Below are positions 32,312 through 40,394 of a stretch of 54,517 nt of DNA, piece after piece. How positions within the stretch are numbered: the stretch's first letter is position 1; every line of letters begins with the position of its first letter. The translations under genes and the position numbers were made by a program. The notes beneath the pieces were generated by a model, which was given only the letters and a program-made list of their open reading frames with translations, searched no databases and was not told the origin of the DNA. The DNA comes from SVFI01 sp045535935 (lineage in GTDB: Bacteria; Bacillota; Clostridia; Lachnospirales; Lachnospiraceae): contig JAZSMO010000037.1 of the NCBI GenBank assembly GCA_045535935.1, forward strand, positions 1 through 54,517, given 5' to 3'.

Positions 32312-34333
32312 ATGACAGTTTTAGCAATCATTTTGGCTATTGTAGCCTGTGCACTTGCTTTTCTCTTGTATCGCGAGAAGCAGGGTGGATCTAATCCGAA
32401 GGACTCGGTCAAGACTGTGACAAAAGGCATTCTGGACAGAGGTGGTGTAGGTCCGGTTCTTGCTGTGACGGACAACAATGAGATTTTGTTCTATAATAAG
32501 GATTTTGTACAGTTGTTCCCTGAAGTTATTAATTCGACATCTATTTCTGCATATCCGGAGATGATGCGTCTCTTTAAAGACGAAGAGTATGTTTCGGAAG
32601 TGCTCTCTAAGATTTACGAGGTGCGTCAGGAAGTGATCTCCGAGGAGAGTGTGCAGGGTAAGTTCGTATGGCTGGTAGATATTACCGGGCATTATAAAAC
32701 CAATAAAAAACTGACAGAGTTGAAGGAAATGGCGGATGCGGCCAACAAAGCCAAGTCAAATTTCCTTGCAAACATGTCCCATGAGATTCGTACACCGATC
32801 AATACTGTGCTCGGTATGGACGAAATCATTCTCAGAGAGGCGACCGATGTACAGATCAAAGGTTATGCGGAAAATATCCGTGATGCAGGTACTACGCTGT
32901 TATCACTTGTAAATGACCTTCTTGATTTCTCCAAAATCGAGTGCGGCAAGATGGAGATTCTTCCGGTAGAGTATGAGATTGCCAATGTACTTACGGAAGT
33001 TATCAATATGATCGAGATCAAAGCAGCGAATAAAAAGCTTGAGTTTAAAGCTATCGTTGCAGAAGATATGCCATACCTTTTGTTCGGTGATGAGATTCGT
33101 CTGAAACAGGTTATTACCAACCTTCTGACCAATGCCGTGAAGTATACGGAGGAAGGAAGCGTTATTTTAAAAGTAGACTGGAAGGAAGCAGGAGATTCCT
33201 CTGTATCCCTCATCGTTTCCGTTATCGATACCGGTATCGGTATCAAGGAAGAGGATTTGAGCCGCCTGTTTGTATCCTTCGAACGTATCGAAGAGAGACG
33301 TAACCGCAATATCGAAGGAACCGGTCTCGGAATCAGTATTACCAAAGAGCTTCTTGAACTGATGAACAGTAACCTCAATGTAAGAAGTGAATACGGCGTA
33401 GGTTCTACCTTCTCCTTCACTTTAAAGCAGGGTATTCGTGATCGTAAGCCGGTTGGTAAGTTCCGTGAGAAATATGCATACAGCAATGAGAAGAGCAAGA
33501 AATACAGAACCACATTCGTGGCTCCAAATGCAAAGATTCTTGTTGTTGATGACAACTCCATGAACCTTTCGGTTGTGGAGGGACTTCTCAAGAATACGAC
33601 GATTCAGGTGGATTGTGCAAACAGTGGTGCAGCTGCACTTGAGCTTTGCGGCGATCTGAAATATGATATTATTTTCATGGATCATATGATGCCTTATATG
33701 GATGGTATTGAGACACTGAAGAATATCAAAGCCATGGAAGACGGTCCTAACATTGATACACCGGTCATTGTTCTTACTGCGAATGCAGTTTCCGGTGCAA
33801 AGGAAATGTATCTTGAGGAAGGCTTCGTTGACTACATGTCTAAGCCAATCCAGGGCAAACGTCTGGAAGAAAAGATTGTTGAATTCCTTCCGGAAGATAA
33901 ATATGTCATGATTGAGTATGACGATATGGAGAAGAAATTATATCAGAATCTTTGGAAAGCAGTGGCAGACGACATCCTTTCCGAATATCAGTTTAAGATT
34001 CTTGATATTCCGATGGCTGTGGAATCGGCAGAAGGTGATAAAGATTGTGTGATCTTCCTGTTCGAATCTTTCCGTGACAATGTGGAAAAGAACAAGACAG
34101 ATATTGTGTCTTCATACGAGAAAGAGGATTATCCAAACTACACGATTTTTGTTCATGCGCTTAAGAGCACATCCAAGATGATCGGTGCAGAAAATCTTTC
34201 TGAGATGGCTCGCAAAATGGAGGAAGCAGGCAAAGCCGGTGAATTCGATTACATAAAAGAAAATTACGATGCAATGATTGCAGAATACGATGCGGTTGTG
34301 ACTGAGATTAACGATTATTTAAGTACCAGATAA
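32312..34333 (+). CDS. Hybrid histidine kinase with PAS-like, receiver and HPt domains
   Basis: A 673-residue protein. One N-terminal membrane helix (about 2-20), a PAS-like region (about 45-135, GPVLAVTDNNEILFYN), HisKA with MSHEIRTPINTVLGM and the phospho-His at 157, HATPase_c (DTGIGI, GTGLGISI), a receiver with VVDDNSMN and the phospho-Asp at 457, and a C-terminal HPt with VHALKSTSKMIGAEN and the phospho-His at 615. It is a full phosphorelay kinase, but no output regulator lies beside it. Its kinase and receiver domains resemble those of the first hybrid kinase, which lacks the HPt. ATG at 32312 is chosen because TTGGAGGGAG precedes it; the frame opens earlier, inside the terminator. Confidence 0.92.
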   Translation: MTVLAIILAIVACALAFLLYREKQGGSNPKDSVKTVTKGILDRGGVGPVLAVTDNNEILFYNKDFVQLFPEVINSTSISAYPEMMRLFKDEEYVSEVLSKIYEVRQEVISEESVQGKFVWLVDITGHYKTNKKLTELKEMADAANKAKSNFLANMSHEIRTPINTVLGMDEIILREATDVQIKGYAENIRDAGTTLLSLVNDLLDFSKIECGKMEILPVEYEIANVLTEVINMIEIKAANKKLEFKAIVAEDMPYLLFGDEIRLKQVITNLLTNAVKYTEEGSVILKVDWKEAGDSSVSLIVSVIDTGIGIKEEDLSRLFVSFERIEERRNRNIEGTGLGISITKELLELMNSNLNVRSEYGVGSTFSFTLKQGIRDRKPVGKFREKYAYSNEKSKKYRTTFVAPNAKILVVDDNSMNLSVVEGLLKNTTIQVDCANSGAAALELCGDLKYDIIFMDHMMPYMDGIETLKNIKAMEDGPNIDTPVIVLTANAVSGAKEMYLEEGFVDYMSKPIQGKRLEEKIVEFLPEDKYVMIEYDDMEKKLYQNLWKAVADDILSEYQFKILDIPMAVESAEGDKDCVIFLFESFRDNVEKNKTDIVSSYEKEDYPNYTIFVHALKSTSKMIGAENLSEMARKMEEAGKAGEFDYIKENYDAMIAEYDAVVTEINDYLSTR

Positions 34334-34377
34334 TTTTTTCTTAAGATTTGCAGCATCGTCTTGTAATGAGGTATGAA

Positions 34378-34408
34378 ATATGCCACCATATGGGTGGCAT
34401 ATTTTTTT
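34378..34408 (+). terminator. Terminator after the second hybrid kinase
   Basis: ATATGCCACC (34378-34387), loop ATATG, GGTGGCATAT (34393-34402), then a run of seven T's to 34408. A strong intrinsic terminator. Confidence 0.92.
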
Positions 34409-34436
34409 GACAAAAGATGGGTGGAGGAAGAAACCG

Positions 34437-35201
34437 GTGCTTCGATTGACGAGGAGACAAAAGAGAAAAATTAAAGCATATGTGAGAGCTTACACGGCAA
34501 GATTGATCGCACTTGGTATTGTGTTAGGGGTGCTTGTGGGGAGTTTTTTTGTTATTCGTACGGTGGTGCGTCTTGTGACAGGAGATAAGACGGCCATGGC
34601 GACTGTGCTGGATGCAAAAGTAGATGGCTGGCTTTCGAAAAAACAAAAGAGAGTGTTGGAGCGCCCGGAATTTGCAGTGGATTTATTGCCGCCGAATCCA
34701 TATTCCAGACCGGGGGAGCCTTTGGAGGAAGTTAATGCGATTTTTGTACATTATACGGCCAATCCGGGAACGACGGCGGTGCAGAATCGTAATTATTTTG
34801 CCAATCTGGCAAAGACCGGAGAAACTTCTGCCAGTGCGCATTTTATTATTGGATATGAGGGCGAGATCCTTCAGTGTGTTCCGCTGTGGGAAATTGCATA
34901 TGCGGTAAAGGGACGAAACTATGATTCTGTGTCCATCGAATGTTGTTACATGGAGGAAAACGGAAAGTTTACCGAGGCTACCTATCAATCGCTGATACGG
35001 TTGACTGCATGGCTTTTGGGGAAACATAAACTGAATGAAGAGGATGTCCTCAGACATTATGATGAGGGCGGAAAAAACTGTCCGAAATATTATGTGGAGC
35101 ATGAGGAGGCATGGGATCAGTTGGTCCGCGATATTGGACAGTACATAGAAGAGAATGGAGTATATGATGAGACGGAGACGGAGAGACCGGTTTCCGAATA
35201 A
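34437..35201 (+). CDS. Membrane-anchored N-acetylmuramoyl-L-alanine amidase (Amidase_2)
   Basis: A 254-residue protein with a basic N-terminus (LTRRQKRKIKAYVR), one membrane helix (about 22-42), and an Amidase_2 zinc domain outside. Zinc and catalytic residues are visible in FVHYTANPGT near 102-111, HFIIGYEGEILQ near 134-145, and LRHYDEGGKNCPKYY near 202-216. It would cut peptidoglycan at the cell surface. The start is GTG at 34437, nine bases after GGAGG. An earlier ATG in frame at 34380 lies inside the terminator and is rejected. recJ follows 18 bases after the stop. Confidence 0.87.
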   Translation: MLRLTRRQKRKIKAYVRAYTARLIALGIVLGVLVGSFFVIRTVVRLVTGDKTAMATVLDAKVDGWLSKKQKRVLERPEFAVDLLPPNPYSRPGEPLEEVNAIFVHYTANPGTTAVQNRNYFANLAKTGETSASAHFIIGYEGEILQCVPLWEIAYAVKGRNYDSVSIECCYMEENGKFTEATYQSLIRLTAWLLGKHKLNEEDVLRHYDEGGKNCPKYYVEHEEAWDQLVRDIGQYIEENGVYDETETERPVSE

Positions 35202-35219
35202 AGTGACGGAAGGATATAT

Positions 35220-36953
35220 ATGACACGGGAAAAATGGGTAGTTACGGCTAAGAAAGCCGATTTTAATGCGATTGCACAAAAGTTTCATATCAGTCCTATG
35301 CTCGCAAGAATCATCCGCAACAGAGACGTGGTGGAAGAGCGGGAGATAGAGAGGTATTTGAATGGCACGATGAATGATATGCATGTTCCGGATTTGATGT
35401 ACGGTATGAGGCAGGGGGCGCAGATTCTTCTTGGAAAGATCAAAGAAGAGAAATTCATACGTATCATCGGAGACTATGATGTGGACGGTGTATGTGCATC
35501 GATTATTTTAAAAAAGGGATTAGAACAGTTAGGCGGCAAGGTTTCTGTGGCAATACCGCATAGGGTGAATGACGGCTACGGATTGAATCTGCATTTGATT
35601 GAGGATGCACACGCGGACGGGGTGGATACGATCGTCACCTGTGACAACGGAATTGCCGCTGCGGGAGAGATTGCTGCAGCCAAGCAGCTGGGGATGACAG
35701 TGGTCGTGACGGATCATCATGAAGTTCCCTATGAAGAGGCGGACGGGATGCGCAGAGAGTTGCTTCCGCCTGCAGATGTGGTCATTGATCCAAAGCAGCA
35801 GGCGTGTACATATCCATATAAAGGGATTTGCGGAGCACTTGTCGCTTATAAGCTGGTTCAGATGATGTGGGAGATGTCCGGAAAAGATTCCTCTGTTCTG
35901 CTTCGAGAACTATTGGAATTTGCAGCCATTGCTACGGTGTGCGATGTAATGGAACTTCTGGATGAAAACAGGATTGTAGTGAAGTACGGTCTGAAATATA
36001 TGGAAGATTCTGCTAATCTTGGTCTGCGAACGCTGATCGATGTTTGCGGGCTTTCGGATGCCAAAATCGGAAGCTATCACGTAGGGTTTGTGATCGGACC
36101 TTGCCTGAATGCGACGGGGAGGTTGGATACGGCCATGAAGGCGATAGCTCTGTTTGATACGTGCTCTGTACAAGAAGCCTGTATGCTTGCCACTGAACTG
36201 AAAGAAATGAACGAGAGCCGCAAATCCATGACGGAGAAGGGCGTGGCAGATGCCATTCGCCAGGTAGAAGAATGCGGTTATGAGAAGGATGATATTATTG
36301 TAGTTTATTTGAAGGATTGCCATGAAAGTATTGCAGGTATTATTGCCGGGCGTCTGAAGGAGAAATACTACAAGCCGGTGTTTGTGCTGACGGACGGCGA
36401 AGAAGGCTTGAAGGGATCCGGTCGTTCCATCGAGAGTTATTCCATGTATGATGGTCTTCATGATGTTGAGGAACTTCTGGACAAATACGGCGGACATAAA
36501 ATGGCTGCAGGGCTTTCTCTTAAACCGGAGAATCTTTCGGAATTTTGGCGTCGGATTAATGCGCAGTCCCGACTTACGGAGGACGATTTTGTACAGAAAA
36601 TCCGAATTGATATTCCTATGCCGCTTCCTTATGCAACAATGCAGTTTGCAGAAGAACTGGCGCTGTTGGAACCGTTTGGGAACGGCAATCACAAACCGCT
36701 GTTTGCCCAGAAAAATCTGCAGGTACGTAATTGTACCGTGCGGGGAAAAAATAAAAATGTGGCCGGATTTGTGCTGGAAGACGAAAACGGTTACCGTGTG
36801 AACGGGATTTATTTCGGTGAAGCGGAGCTGTTTGCGCAGCAGGTTAGAGAAAACGGCAACCGGATCAATATAATATACTATCCTGATATCAATGAGTTTC
36901 GGGGGAACCGGACGTTACAGATAGTTGCGACACATTATAATTTTGCAATCTAA
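35220..36953 (+). CDS. recJ: Single-stranded-DNA-specific exonuclease RecJ
   Basis: A 577-residue 5'-3' exonuclease of the DHH family. Motifs: IIGDYDVDGVCASII near 80-94, VTCDNGIAAAGEI near 138-150, VVVTDHHE near 159-166, and DHHA1 GSGRSIESYSMYDGL near 399-413. The OB-like domain takes the C-terminal third. It functions in DNA repair and recombination. ATG at 35220 has ACGGAAGGA upstream. No terminator is clear after it. A RecJ this short, without a C-terminal extension, is usual for part of the Clostridia. Confidence 0.94.
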   Translation: MTREKWVVTAKKADFNAIAQKFHISPMLARIIRNRDVVEEREIERYLNGTMNDMHVPDLMYGMRQGAQILLGKIKEEKFIRIIGDYDVDGVCASIILKKGLEQLGGKVSVAIPHRVNDGYGLNLHLIEDAHADGVDTIVTCDNGIAAAGEIAAAKQLGMTVVVTDHHEVPYEEADGMRRELLPPADVVIDPKQQACTYPYKGICGALVAYKLVQMMWEMSGKDSSVLLRELLEFAAIATVCDVMELLDENRIVVKYGLKYMEDSANLGLRTLIDVCGLSDAKIGSYHVGFVIGPCLNATGRLDTAMKAIALFDTCSVQEACMLATELKEMNESRKSMTEKGVADAIRQVEECGYEKDDIIVVYLKDCHESIAGIIAGRLKEKYYKPVFVLTDGEEGLKGSGRSIESYSMYDGLHDVEELLDKYGGHKMAAGLSLKPENLSEFWRRINAQSRLTEDDFVQKIRIDIPMPLPYATMQFAEELALLEPFGNGNHKPLFAQKNLQVRNCTVRGKNKNVAGFVLEDENGYRVNGIYFGEAELFAQQVRENGNRINIIYYPDINEFRGNRTLQIVATHYNFAI

Positions 36954-37038
36954 AGATGGTTGTATATGTGGATTGCTGAGAGTATGATGTCTGTGTCGAA
37001 GATAATTTGTTATTGTTTTGTATAGGAGGGACACAGAG

Positions 37039-38655
37039 TTGAAAAAGCAATCACGGATAAGAAAATTATGGAGCCTGCTTCTTTATGTAATGGTGATAGT
37101 AGCAGGTATTCCGGCGGCGAAGGTATCGGCCGCCACATCCGATGGGCAGGCAGTCGGATATCAGGTATATATCCAAGGCGTGGAAGTGACAAGTGAGAAG
37201 TTGTCTGATTCGGCGGCCGGATGGGTGTTTACACCGCCTGCAGATTATGATGATGTTGCAAAACTTACGCTCACAAACGCAAAGATCAAAGGAGACGCAA
37301 GTACATTTACAAAGAACGGAATTGAATCAAGGATACCTTTGGAAATTGTCCTTAACGGAAATAATACTGTCGAAGGAGCCGAGAATTCCGGATGCGGTAT
37401 AGCAATTACGGAAAGTCTCTACATAAGCGGATCCGGAAAACTGAATGTGGGTAATGCACAAAACAGTTGTGCGATAAGTACTGTTTGGGGAAATCTTGTA
37501 TTATCAAACGGAGCACAGGTATATGCGGTTGCTCGTGGTGACAGTGGATCCGGTATGGGGATTAATGTGATCAACGGAACGCTTATGATGGAAGAAAACA
37601 GTAGTCTTTCTGTAAAATGTGGACCGGCTAAGCAAGGTGGTGATTCCTATAGTGTCGGAATTTTTGCCGCTTCGGTGATCATGGAGGATGGCAGTGTCCT
37701 CATTGCAGAGGGTGGTACTTGCGGGATCGCAGTGATGAGTGATTATTTTAAGACTGCGGGACAGAAGGTAGTCGGAGGTGAAAAAGAGTCCCAATTATAT
37801 GCTGTTTCATGGGATTCCGTCGTACTGAGTCCGTTTGACGCATACACGTATAAATACGGCAATGGATTGACTGCAAAATACATTCATGTCGGTACAGCAT
37901 ATAAGATTACGGTAAACGGTGGCAAGGCATCTGATTCCATGGGAACCGGAATTACGGAAACGATCACCGGTATGAAAATTTCTTTGACAGCGGATGCGGC
38001 ACCGGAGGGACAAAAATTCGCAGGTTGGACCGTTGAGAGCGGCGATGTTGCACTTGCAGATTCGATGCAGACAACGACAACCTTTGTTATGCCGAGAGGA
38101 AATGTAAAGATTTCTGCAAAGTTTGTTCCGGATGGAGCTCAAGTCGGAACGACGGCGACGGTTGCGGGTGCACAGTATAATGTAACTTCGTCAGATGCCA
38201 AGACCGGTGTTTATACCGTTACATTTAAAAAGAGTACAAACAAAAAGAAAGCATCCGTTACGATCCCGGAGACAGTCACGATTAACGGGAAGGTATACAA
38301 GGTAACGGGCATTGCTGCCAATGCATTCAAAAAGCACACAAAACTGAAAAGCGTAAAGATCGGTAAGAATGTACAGACGATCGGAGAAAGAGCATTCTAC
38401 AAATGTACATCCTTAAAAAAGATCACGATTCCTTCCGGAGTGAATAAAATCGGCAAACAAGCATTTTACGGCTGTAAAAATCTGAAAAAGATTACGATCA
38501 AAACGACGAAGTTGACAAATAAAAAAGTCGGCAAACAAGCATTTAAAGGTATTTATAAGAAAGCAGTCATCAAGGTGCCGAAATCGAAACTAAAAGCATA
38601 TAAAAAATTACTTAAAAACAAAGGTATCGGAAAAGAAGCTAAAGTGAAAAAGTAA
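37039..38655 (+). CDS. Secreted BspA-type leucine-rich-repeat surface protein
   Basis: A 538-residue exported protein. The basic signal peptide (about 1-31, MKKQSRIRKL then a hydrophobic core and AAKVSA) is followed by a beta-rich domain with carbohydrate-binding-like repeats (about 60-260), a divergent InlB B-repeat region (about 285-340, ending RGNVKISAKFV) and four BspA-type leucine-rich repeats (about 400-510, with AFYKCTSLKKITIPSGVNKI). The C-terminus is very rich in lysine (KLKAYKKLLKNKG). It is likely a cell-surface or released adhesin; the binding partner is unknown. The start is TTG at 37039, nine bases after a perfect AGGAGG. It has its own terminator. Confidence 0.87.
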   Translation: MKKQSRIRKLWSLLLYVMVIVAGIPAAKVSAATSDGQAVGYQVYIQGVEVTSEKLSDSAAGWVFTPPADYDDVAKLTLTNAKIKGDASTFTKNGIESRIPLEIVLNGNNTVEGAENSGCGIAITESLYISGSGKLNVGNAQNSCAISTVWGNLVLSNGAQVYAVARGDSGSGMGINVINGTLMMEENSSLSVKCGPAKQGGDSYSVGIFAASVIMEDGSVLIAEGGTCGIAVMSDYFKTAGQKVVGGEKESQLYAVSWDSVVLSPFDAYTYKYGNGLTAKYIHVGTAYKITVNGGKASDSMGTGITETITGMKISLTADAAPEGQKFAGWTVESGDVALADSMQTTTTFVMPRGNVKISAKFVPDGAQVGTTATVAGAQYNVTSSDAKTGVYTVTFKKSTNKKKASVTIPETVTINGKVYKVTGIAANAFKKHTKLKSVKIGKNVQTIGERAFYKCTSLKKITIPSGVNKIGKQAFYGCKNLKKITIKTTKLTNKKVGKQAFKGIYKKAVIKVPKSKLKAYKKLLKNKGIGKEAKVKK

Positions 38656-38675
38656 GTATATAAAGTGATGAAATG

Positions 38676-38719
38676 AAAAGAAGCCGTTGCATGTAAACTA
38701 CATGACACCGGCTTCTTTT
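38676..38719 (+). terminator. Terminator after the BspA-type gene
   Basis: AAAAGAAGCCG (38676-38686) pairs with CGGCTTCTTTT (38709-38719); inside it CATGTA (38690-38695) pairs with TACATG (38699-38704). The stem is long and has A/T tails, so it can work in both directions. Confidence 0.9.
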
Positions 38720-38793
38720 CGTTTATGAATTCTTATGAGGGGGAGATAGTGAGTTGTGGTTCAACTATCTGTTTTTACTATAAAGCGGATTTG

Positions 38794-38810
38794 TGAACAA
38801 AATGTGTTCA
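38794..38810. promoter_or_regulatory. Palindrome upstream of murE
   Basis: TGAACA (38794-38799), five bases, TGTTCA (38805-38810): a perfect 6-5-6 inverted repeat. Two direct copies of ACTATAAA (38777-38784 and 38812-38819) flank it. It lies 32 bases before the -35 box of the murE promoter and looks like an operator. Confidence 0.5.
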
Positions 38811-38842
38811 AACTATAAAAAGAAAAGAAAATCGGTTATCCG

Positions 38843-38871
38843 TTGGAAAACAGCTGTAAATGTGGTATTAT
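38843..38871 (+). promoter_or_regulatory. murE promoter
   Basis: TTGGAA (38843-38848), 17-base spacer, TATTAT (38866-38871) with a TG one base before it (extended -10). Confidence 0.65.
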
Positions 38872-38907
38872 AATTTATTAGGAAAAATGTAATGGAGGCA
38901 TGCGAAA

Positions 38908-40389
38908 ATGGCTTTGTTAAAGGATCTGCTTAAGGAAATTACATATGAGGTTTTGCAGGGCGGGATAGAAAAAGAAGTGTCCGCCGTTGTATACGATTCG
39001 CGTAAAGTGACAGAGGGCTGTATGTTTATCTGTATTGAGGGAGCTGTATCGGACGGACATTCCTATGCGGCCGAGGTTGCAGCCAAAGGGGCATCGGTTC
39101 TTGTGGTGACAAAAGACATCAGTGAGAGTATCAAATCAGTTGCAAGAGAGGATCTGACTATTTTGCGTGTGGAAGATTCCAGATATGCCATGGCTTTCAT
39201 TTCAGCAGCATATTTCGGACATCCGGCCCAAAAACTGAAGGTAATCGGAGTGACCGGAACAAAAGGAAAGACAACGACGACTTATCTTGTGAGATCTATT
39301 TTGGAGCAGGCAGGACACAAGACAGGATTGATCGGAACTATCGAGACAATTATTGGTGATACGCATATTCCGGCCAGCAATACGACGCCGGAGTCCTATA
39401 TTTTGCAGGAGACATTTGCCCGCATGGCAGAGGAAGGCTGCGAGGCGGTCGTTATGGAGGTTTCTTCCCAAGGGCTGATGCTTCACCGGACCCAGGGATT
39501 TGTATTTGACATCGGTATTTTTACAAATATTGAGCCCGACCACATTGGACCGGCGGAGCACAAGGATTTTGACGATTATATGCGTTGCAAGGGGTTGTTG
39601 TTTAAACAGTGTCGTGTCGGAATCGTCAATTCGGATGACAAAAATTATGAAAATGTAATCAGCGGTCATACATGTGAGATAGAGACATTTGGTTTTTCAG
39701 AGAATGCAGATTACAGGGCTTCCGGGCTGAAGCTGATACAGGGATCCGGATTTTTGGGTATCGATTTCAAGGCGGGCGGTCTTGTGGATATGGATGTGGA
39801 GGTACATGCGCCGGGCAGATTCAGCGTATACAATACGTTGTGCGCCATTGCCATCTGCCATCATTTCGGAGTGACAAAGGAACAGATACAGTCGGCAGTG
39901 GTGGATGCGAAAGTGAAGGGACGCATTGAGATGATCAAGGTATCCGATGACTTTACGCTGATGATCGATTATGCACATAATGCCATGTCACTGGAAAGCC
40001 TGCTGACGACGTTGAAGGAATATGAACCCAATAGACTTGTCTGTCTGTTCGGCTGCGGCGGTAACCGTTCCAAACTGCGCCGCTATGAGATGGGAGAAGT
40101 CAGCGGAAAGCTTGCGGATCTGACGGTGATCACATCGGATAATCCGCGAAATGAAGAGCCGCAGGATATTATAGATGACATTAAAACTGGAATTGCCAAA
40201 ACAGACGGTGCTTATGTGGAAATCATAGACCGCCGGGAGGCGATTGCTTATGTGATTGATCATGGTCAGCCGGGGGATGTTATCGTGCTGGCCGGAAAAG
40301 GTCATGAAGATTATCAGGAAATCAAAGGAAAGAAGTATCCGATGGATGAAAGAGTGATCATTTCGGAGATACTTGAGAGCAGAAAATAG
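38908..40389 (+). CDS. murE: UDP-MurNAc-tripeptide synthetase MurE
   Basis: A 493-residue Mur ligase that adds the third amino acid to UDP-MurNAc-L-Ala-D-Glu. The ATP loop GVTGTKGKTTTTYL is near residues 114-127, the carbamylated-lysine region YMRCKGLLF near 224-232, and the substrate motif DNPRNEEP near 411-418. That DNPR form is the one associated with meso-diaminopimelate rather than lysine, so the peptidoglycan probably has a DAP cross-link. ATG at 38908 has GGAGG ten bases before. priA follows five bases after the stop, so the genes are co-transcribed. Confidence 0.95.
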   Translation: MALLKDLLKEITYEVLQGGIEKEVSAVVYDSRKVTEGCMFICIEGAVSDGHSYAAEVAAKGASVLVVTKDISESIKSVAREDLTILRVEDSRYAMAFISAAYFGHPAQKLKVIGVTGTKGKTTTTYLVRSILEQAGHKTGLIGTIETIIGDTHIPASNTTPESYILQETFARMAEEGCEAVVMEVSSQGLMLHRTQGFVFDIGIFTNIEPDHIGPAEHKDFDDYMRCKGLLFKQCRVGIVNSDDKNYENVISGHTCEIETFGFSENADYRASGLKLIQGSGFLGIDFKAGGLVDMDVEVHAPGRFSVYNTLCAIAICHHFGVTKEQIQSAVVDAKVKGRIEMIKVSDDFTLMIDYAHNAMSLESLLTTLKEYEPNRLVCLFGCGGNRSKLRRYEMGEVSGKLADLTVITSDNPRNEEPQDIIDDIKTGIAKTDGAYVEIIDRREAIAYVIDHGQPGDVIVLAGKGHEDYQEIKGKKYPMDERVIISEILESRK

Positions 40390-40394
40390 AGAAT

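Noticed and set aside
34380..34436. ATG at 34380 as start of the membrane amidase
   Set aside because: It is in the loop-side arm of a strong terminator with no ribosome site; GTG at 34437 is well spaced from GGAGG.
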